Assembly (NCBI RefSeq): GCF_000425405.1
Contig: NZ_AUDJ01000024.1
Location: 59,818-123,817 of the forward strand
DNA from: Ferrimonas kyonanensis DSM 18153
Lineage (GTDB): Bacteria > Pseudomonadota > Gammaproteobacteria > Enterobacterales > Shewanellaceae
DNA: 64,000 bases
Direction of reading: 5' to 3'
This document shows, piece after piece, positions 19,173 through 29,490 of the stretch; position 1 is the stretch's first letter; every line of letters starts with the position of its first letter. The notes under the pieces are model-generated. The model saw only the letters and a program-made list of their open reading frames with translations. It was not told the origin of the DNA and did not search any database. The position numbers were made by a program, and so were the translations under genes.

Positions 19173-21494
19173 TCAGTTTTTGAGGTAGTAGGGGCGCCGG
19201 TAGTTGAACAAGCCCTCATCCAACATGTCGCTGACGCCCAGTGGACCGGAGGATCCCAGCCCTTTCAACTCAAAGGTCAGGGACCAACTGGTGTCGTAGT
19301 CGTCCCTCTGACTGATGGTGGTAAAGCCACTGTCACTGTAGTTGGTGTTCAGGTGACGATCGTAGGTCAGGCGCACGGCCCAGCAGCACGATTCCCACTG
19401 AACGCCGGCATAGCTTTCGACGGTCCGGTTAAGGTTGCCGTCGTAGTAATAGTTGCCTACGAAGTAGGTGTCTTTGGCGATCGGCCAGGTGGTACGGAAG
19501 CCAAACTGGTTGATGTCGATGAACTCACCGGTGTCCTCGTCGATGGCCAGTTCCGGCACATAACGATGGGAAAATTGCACCAGCTTGTTGTTGCCGGGAC
19601 GGTAGTCCAGGGTCACTTCCGACTTGTTGGTGGCGCCGGCGTTGGTGTCCAGTTGCAGTGAGCCGGCCAGGAACCAGTGGGTAGCGGCCTGCATGTCCAA
19701 CTCCATGGCCAGAGCCGAGCTGGATTGCTGAATCTGGTTGGACTCGTTGGGCAGGCTGACTTCGCTGTCGGACAGGTAGAAAATCTGGCCGAGGGCGAAA
19801 CGCATCTTCTCCTGGTTGTCGCCGTCGAAGAAGCGGGTGGCGACACCCAGAGTCAGCTGGTTGGCGTCGGCGATACGATCCAGGCCGGAGAAGCGACGAT
19901 CGCGAAACAGACCGTTGTAGTCGTCCTGCAGCTGAGCGGTATCGTAGACGCCGATGTCAGACTGATCCTGATGGGGAATGAACAGGTACTGGGCCTGGGG
20001 TTCCAGGGTCTGCCGGTAGGGGCTGCCGGAGAACGTCAGCTGACGCTCGAAGTTGGCCTGACCGTGCACCCGGAACTGGGGCAGAGTCCGGCTGACAAAC
20101 TGGTCCAGGTCCTGATACAAGGGGTCGTTGTTGTTGCTGGGCACGTCCTGCTGATAGAAGGTCTGCATCAGCTTCATTTCGGTGGTCAGGCTGCCTGCCG
20201 GCGTCTGGTAGGGCAGGGTCAGCGTCGGCTCCATGTGCCAGCGAAGGGCACTGAGCTGTTGATTGTCCTGGTGGGTAAAGTTGGTCAGCTCGGTATCGAA
20301 GTTGAAGTCCAACCCCTGATAGAAGGCCGGCATCCGGTATTGGAAGGCCAGCTGCGGCATCACCTGAAACGGGTCCTGATCGTCGCCCAGTACCTTGATG
20401 TCCTGCACCTTGATGCCCAGGTTCCAGTTTTCCTGGAAGTAGGACGCTTCGCCCACCCGGCTCAGCTGGTTGTCGGTACTGGCACTGATGGCCGAGTCGA
20501 AATCGTTGAAATAGTTGTCGTCACTGATGGTGGCGTAGTCGGCGTGCAGGCGCCAGCCATTGTCCAGTCGGGCACTGTGTTCCCAGGAATAGGCGTAGCG
20601 ATCCGGGCTGCCGGTGAGGCTGCTGAGCCGGTCGTTGCCGATGTACTCCAGGTTGACGATGCCGGCGTTTTGCTCGGTCAGGTAGCGGCCTTCGGTGGCC
20701 AGCCAGACGCCGCGGGAGCTCATCACCTGGGGGGTGATGGTCATGTCGAAGTTGGGGGCGATGTTCCAGTAGAACGGGGCCTTAACGTCGACGCCATTTT
20801 TGGTGCTGGTACTGAACGAGGGAAACAGGAAGCCGGTCTTGCGCTTGTCCGACACCGGTACCGTCATGTAAGGCACGTAGAACACCGGGGTATCAAACAA
20901 CCGCACCTGGGCACTGTAGATCTCACCCCACTCTTCGTTGCTGTCGATGATGATCTTGTCGGCCTTCAGCTCCCAGTCGGGCACCTCGGCGGGACAGGTG
21001 GTGAACGAACCGCCCTGGAGGACGATGTTGTTGTCGTCGGTGATCTGCAGTTCATTGGCATCACCATGGACCTGCTGGCCGTGCAACCAGTATTTAGCCT
21101 GACTCAGGGTGGCGTTGTATTTGTCGGTGTCGGCGGTCAGATCGTCAGCGGTGATGGTGACCTGAGGGTCCTGATACACCAGATCGCCACTGGCCAGCAC
21201 TTTCTGTTCCAGCTGCAGCACTTCGGCGTTGTCGGCGTTGATGGCCCGGTTACCCTGGCGCAGCTTGACGTCACCCTGAAACTTGGCTGAGACGCCGGCG
21301 ATGGCCTGGCTCGAATCGGCGCGCACGGTCACCGGCGCGGATGAGGCTTGTTCATCATTAGTGGCGTTGGGGTCGACCATCATGGGTACGGGAAGGGTAA
21401 TGGTGCACTGGGTGTCCGGGACCAGCACCTGTCCTTCCTGGCTCCACGCCGCAAAGGGCAGGCAACAACATGCAACTGCGAGTTGATAGCGCAT
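19173..21494 (-). CDS. lptD: LPS-assembly outer-membrane protein LptD
   Basis: Forms, with LptE, the beta-barrel plug complex that inserts lipopolysaccharide into the outer leaflet. The start at 21494 gives 773 residues with a cysteine-rich signal peptide (MRYQLAVACCCLPFAAWS) and an AAAGGAT ribosome site upstream. The N-terminal OstA-like domain (about residues 70-200) includes RADSSQAIAGVSAKF. The C-terminal barrel carries the adjacent cysteine pair ESCCWAV near the end, needed for the inter-domain disulphides. It is followed by surA after 83 bases. Confidence 0.96.
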   Translation of the reverse strand: MRYQLAVACCCLPFAAWSQEGQVLVPDTQCTITLPVPMMVDPNATNDEQASSAPVTVRADSSQAIAGVSAKFQGDVKLRQGNRAINADNAEVLQLEQKVLASGDLVYQDPQVTITADDLTADTDKYNATLSQAKYWLHGQQVHGDANELQITDDNNIVLQGGSFTTCPAEVPDWELKADKIIIDSNEEWGEIYSAQVRLFDTPVFYVPYMTVPVSDKRKTGFLFPSFSTSTKNGVDVKAPFYWNIAPNFDMTITPQVMSSRGVWLATEGRYLTEQNAGIVNLEYIGNDRLSSLTGSPDRYAYSWEHSARLDNGWRLHADYATISDDNYFNDFDSAISASTDNQLSRVGEASYFQENWNLGIKVQDIKVLGDDQDPFQVMPQLAFQYRMPAFYQGLDFNFDTELTNFTHQDNQQLSALRWHMEPTLTLPYQTPAGSLTTEMKLMQTFYQQDVPSNNNDPLYQDLDQFVSRTLPQFRVHGQANFERQLTFSGSPYRQTLEPQAQYLFIPHQDQSDIGVYDTAQLQDDYNGLFRDRRFSGLDRIADANQLTLGVATRFFDGDNQEKMRFALGQIFYLSDSEVSLPNESNQIQQSSSALAMELDMQAATHWFLAGSLQLDTNAGATNKSEVTLDYRPGNNKLVQFSHRYVPELAIDEDTGEFIDINQFGFRTTWPIAKDTYFVGNYYYDGNLNRTVESYAGVQWESCCWAVRLTYDRHLNTNYSDSGFTTISQRDDYDTSWSLTFELKGLGSSGPLGVSDMLDEGLFNYRRPYYLKN

Positions 21495-21781
21495 TTTTAT
21501 CCTTTTGGAGTGTTTGCAATTGGCAGGGGCGCTCTGCTCCCTATACCATTGCAAAAGAGTCCCCGTCCGTTGGCCGGGACACCGCTCCCCAAAGGGCGTT
21601 AAACCGACCGATTCTCCCGACGCCACACTGGCCATAGAGGAGTTTAGTATGCTGGACAGAGACTTAATAAAATTGGTTAAAACAACCTAATTATTTTACC
21701 GGCAAACGAAAACCATTTTTCGCCCGCGCAAAAGACGTATGATAAAGCAATTTTCAACTTTGGGCTATTCAAGGGGCAGAG

Positions 21782-24190
<2,409 letters not shown>

Positions 24191-24211
24191 GTCAGCCACA
24201 GGGGAGCGGCC

Positions 24212-25264
24212 ATGAGCTGGGATAACCGGGAAGCGGATGCCCTTAAGCGGGCGCTGAAGCAATGGCAGCAACAGGGATTGCTGGATGCCGACACCGTGCG
24301 GCGGTTAACGGCCACCATCGAGGTGCGGCGTTTCGACTGGCGGCGGCTGGCCCGTTACAGTTTCCTGGTGGCCCTGGTTTCTTTGGTGGTGTCGGTGGCC
24401 AGTGTGCTGCTGGATCAACGGGTGATCGACTGGATCGCCAGCGTGTTTCAGGCGCCGGTGCTGGTGCGCGCCATTGGACTGGCGCTGCTGGCGTTGGGGC
24501 TGTTGATTCAGGGGCAGCGATTACGGCGGCGGGACCACCGCCGCCGCTACCAGGTTGAAGCCCTGTTCCTGGGGGCGGTGGCGGCCATCGCTGGGGCACT
24601 GATCTATCTGGCAGACTACCTGTCGGTGGATGAGTCGGTGTGGCGCTGGTGGCTGCTGTCGGCGGTCATGGTGTATGCCTGGCTCGGGGCGTGGCTGAGG
24701 TCGTCGCTGATCTGGGCGGTGGCCCTGCTGACTCTGGCGACCTGGCTACTGGTGCATTCGGTGCAGCAGGTGGGTTGGGAGGCGCTGTGGTATGGCATGA
24801 ACCCCCCGGCGCGCCTGGCCCTGTTGGGGGCGGCGCTGGCGCTGTCGGCTAGCGCCATGTCGCGTCCGGCCTGGCGGCCGTTGCGTGCACCTACCTGGCA
24901 CATCGGCCTGAGCCTGATGTTCATCAACCTGTGGTTGTTGAGCCTGTTTGGCAACCACCATGATCCCCAGTTGTGGTCGGCTCAGCCCCAGTGGCAACTG
25001 TGGCCCTGGGCGTTGCTGGCGGTGCTGGTGAGTGTGGCGGCCATGCTTTGGGGCCTGAGGCGAGAGGATGTCGGTTTGCGTCTGTATGGGTTGGGGTTTC
25101 TGATACTCAACCTCTACAGCCGCTTCTTCGAGCAGTTCTGGGACAGCCTGCACAAGGGACTGTTGTTTGCCATTGCCGGGGCGGGCTTCTGGCTGCTGGG
25201 GCGCCAAGCTGAACGAATCTGGAACCGCAGTCACTCTCAAGATGATTCGCCGCCACCGCAGTGA
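24212..25264 (+). CDS. DUF2157-type integral membrane protein
   Basis: The 350-residue protein starts with a soluble segment of about 50 residues that reads like the DUF2157 domain (LKRALKQWQQQGLLDADTVRRL). About ten hydrophobic helices follow. Several WRW and LYSRFFEQFWD stretches resemble the family. The C-terminal tail is short and polar. It starts 21 bases after djlA and probably belongs to the same operon. The molecular function is unknown; transport and signalling roles cannot be distinguished from sequence. Confidence 0.6.
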   Translation: MSWDNREADALKRALKQWQQQGLLDADTVRRLTATIEVRRFDWRRLARYSFLVALVSLVVSVASVLLDQRVIDWIASVFQAPVLVRAIGLALLALGLLIQGQRLRRRDHRRRYQVEALFLGAVAAIAGALIYLADYLSVDESVWRWWLLSAVMVYAWLGAWLRSSLIWAVALLTLATWLLVHSVQQVGWEALWYGMNPPARLALLGAALALSASAMSRPAWRPLRAPTWHIGLSLMFINLWLLSLFGNHHDPQLWSAQPQWQLWPWALLAVLVSVAAMLWGLRREDVGLRLYGLGFLILNLYSRFFEQFWDSLHKGLLFAIAGAGFWLLGRQAERIWNRSHSQDDSPPPQ

Positions 25265-25300
25265 TATTATCGCCACTCAACTCATTGTTTAGTGGTGCTT

Positions 25301-25642
25301 ATGAATATCTCCTCCATGACAGTCAGTTATGCCTCCGTTCGCCCAGCGGTTACGGGTACGCCGCCGGTGGAAAAGCTGCAGCAGAATAAAGAGGTGATAC
25401 TGGCGGCCAGTGCCCGCCAGCAGCAGCAGGCCACCGTGGACGCCTACCTGACCGCGGCCGGTGCCTCTGCCGACGACGGTGGTGAGGTCAAGCAGGCGAT
25501 GGCGTTTGCCGACAGCGTTCGTCGAGCCGAGACCCTGGCGCAGATCGATCAGCATTACACGCCCAGGCCCTCCGATCCGGTGGCAGAGCACTACTATCCG
25601 TCTGAGCCCGTCTCGGGTCAGTACCTGAACGAGAAGGTTTAA
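25301..25642 (+). CDS. Small hypothetical protein, Ala/Gln-rich
   Basis: A 113-residue soluble protein beginning MNISSMTVSYASVRP, with no signal peptide or membrane helix. The middle is Ala/Gln-rich and predicted helical (VILAASARQQQQATVDAYLTA). The C terminus is proline- and tyrosine-rich. The ATG at 25301 is preferred because the upstream in-frame GTG codons lack a ribosome site. The frame keeps the G+C-rich codon pattern of its neighbours, which supports expression. No family is recognised. Confidence 0.5.
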   Translation: MNISSMTVSYASVRPAVTGTPPVEKLQQNKEVILAASARQQQQATVDAYLTAAGASADDGGEVKQAMAFADSVRRAETLAQIDQHYTPRPSDPVAEHYYPSEPVSGQYLNEKV

Positions 25643-25653
25643 ATAAGAATTGT

Positions 25654-25682
25654 TTGCATTCAGTGCCGGTTCGTCGTACAGT
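25654..25682 (+). promoter_or_regulatory. Sigma-70-like promoter in the 25.65-26.0 kb gap
   Basis: TTGCAT, a 17-bp spacer and TACAGT give good -35 and -10 boxes straight after the stop codon of the 25301 gene. No reading frame begins near it; a terminator lies about 70-110 bp downstream. Confidence 0.45.
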
Positions 25683-25688
25683 GACCAC

Positions 25689-25791
25689 GTCGGCTGGCAA
25701 TTCCAAACCGACTCTCATCATCTCCTGCACGATCTGTCTTTTCGAAGACCCGACGCCCTCTGACGCACCATCAGGGGGCGTTTGTGTTTTT
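25689..25791 (+). ncRNA. Candidate small RNA of about 100 nt
   Basis: The interval lies between a promoter-like TTGCAT-N17-TACAGT and a strong rho-independent terminator and has no credible reading frame. It contains an unpaired pyrimidine-rich stretch around 25710-25735, a small hairpin with a TTCG loop around 25739-25750, and the terminal hairpin. This is the layout of many Hfq-dependent regulatory RNAs. The alternative is that the hairpin simply terminates the transcript of the upstream gene. Confidence 0.35.
25753..25791 (+). terminator. Rho-independent terminator
   Basis: ACGCCCTCTG and CAGGGGGCGT pair around a nine-base loop and are followed by TTGTGTTTTT. It may end the candidate small RNA or the transcript from 25301. 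Confidence 0.75.
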
Positions 25792-25938
25792 GCTGTATCC
25801 ATACTCTCTGTGCTTCCACGGCTTTTTTGGGTTAACGACCTGGGCGCGATTGGCGGTGGCCAGGCCAAGCGTACTGACACTTCATTTGTAAAAACAACGC
25901 ACTGTGGAAATGCCGCAGCGAGGTTCGGTTTTTCGGCA

Positions 25939-25966
25939 TTGACCCGAGGGTCGCCACTCCTACAAT
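25939..25966 (+). promoter_or_regulatory. Probable promoter of the 25998 gene
   Basis: TTGACC, a 16-bp spacer and TACAAT lie about 30 bases before the start codon. Confidence 0.6.
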
Positions 25967-25997
25967 GAGCCGCCCTTTTCCAGTGGAGACAAACGAG

Positions 25998-26378
25998 ATG
26001 AAACAGTGGTTGATGATGGCGTTGGGGTTGACCCTGGCTGCGCCGGTCTGGGCGTCGCCGCGAGTGGGGATTCAACTGGGCAGCGATAACGGCGTTACCG
26101 TGCACGCTCAAGGCTGGGATGTGGGGGTCAGCGTCGAGCGCTTCGCGGTCAGTGTCGACCGCCGCATTCCGTCTAACATCAATCCGGCGTTGTATTTTGG
26201 TGTCGGTGGCATGATCAGCGACACCGACGATGAGGAGATTGGCCTGCGACTCAAAGCCGGCCTGGCGACGCAGATCGACCAGGTGGAGCTGTTTGCCGAG
26301 CTGGTGCCGGTGTTTTATCCCGGCAAGGATCTGGAGATGGATCTCGACTATGGCGTTGGCCTGCGGATTCGTTTCTAA
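25998..26378 (+). CDS. Small exported protein, possible outer-membrane beta-barrel
   Basis: A 126-residue precursor with a signal peptide (MKQWLMMALGLTLAAPVWAS). The mature part of about 107 residues consists of alternating hydrophobic and polar strands (VTVHAQGWDVGVSVERFAVSVD, LYFGVGGMISD) and ends in RIRF. A terminal aromatic residue is typical of outer-membrane barrel proteins. The start at 25998 has the signal peptide in register and lies 30 bases from a good promoter. It is too short for a standard eight-stranded barrel with loops, so the assignment is tentative. No family is recognised. Confidence 0.55.
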   Translation: MKQWLMMALGLTLAAPVWASPRVGIQLGSDNGVTVHAQGWDVGVSVERFAVSVDRRIPSNINPALYFGVGGMISDTDDEEIGLRLKAGLATQIDQVELFAELVPVFYPGKDLEMDLDYGVGLRIRF

Positions 26379-26418
26379 TGAGCGCTGACCCCAAGCATTA
26401 ACTGGCTGAGGAGCGGCA

Positions 26419-27372
26419 ATGAAGCAATTGGTGGTATTGGACGGACACACCTTGAACCCCGGTGATTTGAGCTGGGGGCCGCTGCGGGCACTGGCCTCGA
26501 CTCAGGTGCATGAACGAACGCCGGCGTCACAGGTTGTGGCCCGGGCGTCCGCGGCCGAGCTGCTGATGACCAATAAGACGCCGCTGACGGCCTCGACCCT
26601 GGCACAGCTGCCGAAGCTCAAATACATCGGCGTGCTGGCCACCGGCGTCAACGTGGTGGATGTGGCGGCTGCCCGCGAGCGCGGCATCGTGGTCACCAAT
26701 GTGCCTGCCTACGGCCCCGCGTCGGTGGCGCAGATGGCGATGGCGCACCTGCTGCATCACAGCAGCCGGGTCGCCTGGCACCATCAGCGAGTGGCCCGGG
26801 GGGACTGGAGCGCTAGCGACGACTTCTGTTTCTACGACGGGCCACTGCAGTCGCTGCAGGGACAGATTCTGGGGCTGGTGGGCTACGGCGAGATCGCCCG
26901 CCGGCTGGCCGCCATGGCGGAGGGCTTTGGCATGCGGGTGGTGTTGACCACCCCCAGCCGCAAAACCGATCTGCCCGAAGGGCGCCGCTGGATGCCGCTG
27001 GAGGCGTTATTGCAGTGCGCCGACGTGGTCAGCTTGCACTGTCCGCTGACCGACGACAATCAAGGCATGATCGATGCCCGTCGTCTGGCGCTGATGAAAC
27101 CCACCGCGATGCTGCTCAACACCGCCCGTGGGCCGCTGGTGAATGAGGCGGATCTGGCCCGGGCCCTGCATCAGGGCACCATCGCCGCTGCCGGCCTGGA
27201 TGTGCTCAGCAGCGAACCGCCCCGGCCCGACAACCCGTTGCTGTCGGCGCCCAACTGCAGTATTACTCCCCATAATGCCTGGGCCACCCTGCAGGCGCGG
27301 CAGAACCTGCTCAATATTGCGGTGGCGAACCTGGCCGCGTTTCTCGAAGGCAAGCCGCAAAACCGGGTCTGA
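26419..27372 (+). CDS. D-2-hydroxyacid dehydrogenase (glycerate dehydrogenase-like)
   Basis: A 317-residue NAD(P)-dependent oxidoreductase of the D-isomer-specific 2-hydroxyacid family. The nucleotide-binding motif is GLVGYGEIARRLA at about residue 155. The catalytic triad regions are NTARGPLVNEADL (arginine), LDVLSSEPP (glutamate) and ITPHNAW (histidine). The closest well-known group appears to be hydroxypyruvate/glycerate dehydrogenases (HprA-like). The exact substrate cannot be fixed from sequence. It is flanked by unrelated genes and probably has its own transcript. Confidence 0.85.
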   Translation: MKQLVVLDGHTLNPGDLSWGPLRALASTQVHERTPASQVVARASAAELLMTNKTPLTASTLAQLPKLKYIGVLATGVNVVDVAAARERGIVVTNVPAYGPASVAQMAMAHLLHHSSRVAWHHQRVARGDWSASDDFCFYDGPLQSLQGQILGLVGYGEIARRLAAMAEGFGMRVVLTTPSRKTDLPEGRRWMPLEALLQCADVVSLHCPLTDDNQGMIDARRLALMKPTAMLLNTARGPLVNEADLARALHQGTIAAAGLDVLSSEPPRPDNPLLSAPNCSITPHNAWATLQARQNLLNIAVANLAAFLEGKPQNRV

Positions 27373-27484
27373 ATCCGGGGGGAAAGGCGTGGTGATTGAC
27401 TCGTTTATCCCTTAAACTTGCCTCTCTTTGGGTCACCCGGCTGGGGTGGCTTAATTTCCTTTTGGCAACCACGGAATTCTTTGG

Positions 27485-29434
27485 ATGTTCCAGGACAACC
27501 CGCTGCTGCAGCAGCTCAAAGCACAGATTAAAGAGACCCTGCCCACGGTCGAAGGCCAGGTCAAGGCCACCGAGCGTGGCTTCGGTTTTTTGGAAACTGA
27601 CAAGGGCGACAGCCACTTTATTCCGCCGGCCTACATGAAGAAAGTGGTCCACGGCGATCGGGTCTCGGCGGTACTGAGAACCGAAAAAGACAAGCCCGTC
27701 GCCGAACCGGATCAGTTGCTGGAAGTGGGGTTAGACCGGTTTATCGCTCGAGTGAAATTCGTCAAAGAGCGGCTCAACGTGGTGCCGGATCACCCATTGA
27801 TGCGCGAGCCGATGCGGGCCAAGTGCAAGGGCCTCAAGGGCTCTGAGTTGTCCAACGGCGACTACGTGGTGGCCCACCTGGTGAAGCATCCGCTGCGTCC
27901 GGATGAGCCCCATTTTCAGGTGGAGATCACCGAGTTGGTGGCGGCACACAACGATCCCCATGTGCCCTGGTGGGTGGTGTTGGCCAAACACGACCTGGCC
28001 AAGGCCGAGCCGGCCGATCCTCAGGGGTGGCAAACCCCGGGCGACAGCCAGCGTCAGGATTTGACCCAGCTGCCGTTTGTGACCATTGATGCCGAGTCCA
28101 CCAAGGACATGGATGACGCCTTGTATGTGGAGGCTCGGGAGCAGGGCGGCTGGTGGCTGCACGTGGCCATTGCCGATCCGACCGCGTACGTGCAAGCCGG
28201 CGACGAAGTCGATGTGGAAGCGCGTAAACGCGGTTTTACCCAATACCTGCCGGGCTTTAATGTGCCGATGCTGCCGCGGCAGCTGGCAGATGAGCTGTGC
28301 TCTCTGGTGGAAGGCCAGCAGCGCTACGCGGTGGTGGCGCGGATTCCTGTGGCCAGCGACGGCAGTGCCGGTGACGCCGAGTTCTCACTGGCGACCATCG
28401 CTTCCCACGCTAAGCTCGCCTACGACAAGGTCTCGGATCGTCTCGAGGGACAGGAGGGGGCCTGGCAGCCACAGGATGCGGTGATCGCCGAGCAGATCGA
28501 TTTGTTGCATCAATTGGCTCAGGCACGCATCGGTTGGCGCGAACAGCACGCACTGGTGTTCCCGGATCGCCCGGATTACCGCTTCGAGGTGGACGATCAG
28601 GGTAACGTGGTCACCATTCATGTGGAGCCACGCCGAATCGCCAACCGCATCGTGGAGGAGACCATGATTCTGGCCAACTCGGCGGCGGCGGCACTGCTGG
28701 CGGAACGGGTCGGCGGCGGCGTGTTTAACGTTCACGCCGGTCTGGACAGCGAGCGGGTAGACGCAGCCCGGCAGATGCTGGCGGACAATGGCCTCGAATT
28801 CGATGGCGAGCGACTGCAGACTCTGGCTGGCTATTGCGAGTTGCGCCGGGCCCTGGACGCTCAGCCCGACGGCTACCTGGACGCCCGCTTGCGGCGGATG
28901 CAGGCGTTCTCCGAGATGGCGGCCACGCCGGGTGCCCACTACGGCATGGGCTTGCAAGGCTACGCCACCTGGACCTCGCCGATCCGCAAGTACGGCGACA
29001 TGGTTAATCACCGTCTGCTCAAGGCGGTGATTCAGGGCGGCACGCCAGAGTCTCTTCCGGATGCGGCGCTGATTGACCACCTGACGGCGATGCGTAAGTT
29101 GCACCGCTTGTGCGAGCGGGACGTGGGTGACTGGCTGTTCGCCCGTTACCTGGCACCGAAGGCCGGCACCGATGAGGTGTTTGTGGGTGAGATCATCGAC
29201 ATCAATCGTGGCGGCGTGCGGCTACGGTTGCAGGAGAACGGCGCGGTGGTGTTCCTGCCGGCGCCCCTGCTGACCGACGACAAGTCCAGGCTGACTCTGG
29301 TCGGGGATCAGGGGCTGGCCCAGTTCGACGGTGAGCAGGTGTTCCGCTTGTCCCAGAGCCTTGAGGTGGTGATCCACGAAGTGCGGGTCGCCAATCGCAA
29401 CATCGTGGTGGCACCGCGGCATAAGCTGGTCTAA
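27485..29434 (+). CDS. rnb: Exoribonuclease II
   Basis: Processive 3'-to-5' degradation of single-stranded RNA. The N terminus (MFQDNPLLQQLKAQIKET) is nearly that of E. coli RNase II, and the length of 649 residues is within the family. Two cold-shock domains come first, then the RNB catalytic domain with TIDAESTKDMDDAL, which supplies the metal-binding aspartates, and a C-terminal S1 domain (VFVGEIIDINRGGVRLRL). It is followed by a terminator shared with the convergent metalloprotease gene. Confidence 0.97.
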   Translation: MFQDNPLLQQLKAQIKETLPTVEGQVKATERGFGFLETDKGDSHFIPPAYMKKVVHGDRVSAVLRTEKDKPVAEPDQLLEVGLDRFIARVKFVKERLNVVPDHPLMREPMRAKCKGLKGSELSNGDYVVAHLVKHPLRPDEPHFQVEITELVAAHNDPHVPWWVVLAKHDLAKAEPADPQGWQTPGDSQRQDLTQLPFVTIDAESTKDMDDALYVEAREQGGWWLHVAIADPTAYVQAGDEVDVEARKRGFTQYLPGFNVPMLPRQLADELCSLVEGQQRYAVVARIPVASDGSAGDAEFSLATIASHAKLAYDKVSDRLEGQEGAWQPQDAVIAEQIDLLHQLAQARIGWREQHALVFPDRPDYRFEVDDQGNVVTIHVEPRRIANRIVEETMILANSAAAALLAERVGGGVFNVHAGLDSERVDAARQMLADNGLEFDGERLQTLAGYCELRRALDAQPDGYLDARLRRMQAFSEMAATPGAHYGMGLQGYATWTSPIRKYGDMVNHRLLKAVIQGGTPESLPDAALIDHLTAMRKLHRLCERDVGDWLFARYLAPKAGTDEVFVGEIIDINRGGVRLRLQENGAVVFLPAPLLTDDKSRLTLVGDQGLAQFDGEQVFRLSQSLEVVIHEVRVANRNIVVAPRHKLV

Positions 29435-29449
29435 GCCGTCGAGACAAAG

Positions 29450-29479
29450 AAAAACGGGTCGCTGCGGCGACCCGTTTTT
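29450..29479. terminator. Bidirectional terminator between rnb and the metalloprotease gene
   Basis: AAAAACGGGTCGC, a TGCG loop and GCGACCCGTTTTT form a symmetrical hairpin between convergent genes. Confidence 0.92.
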
Positions 29480-29490
29480 GTTGGCGGCGG

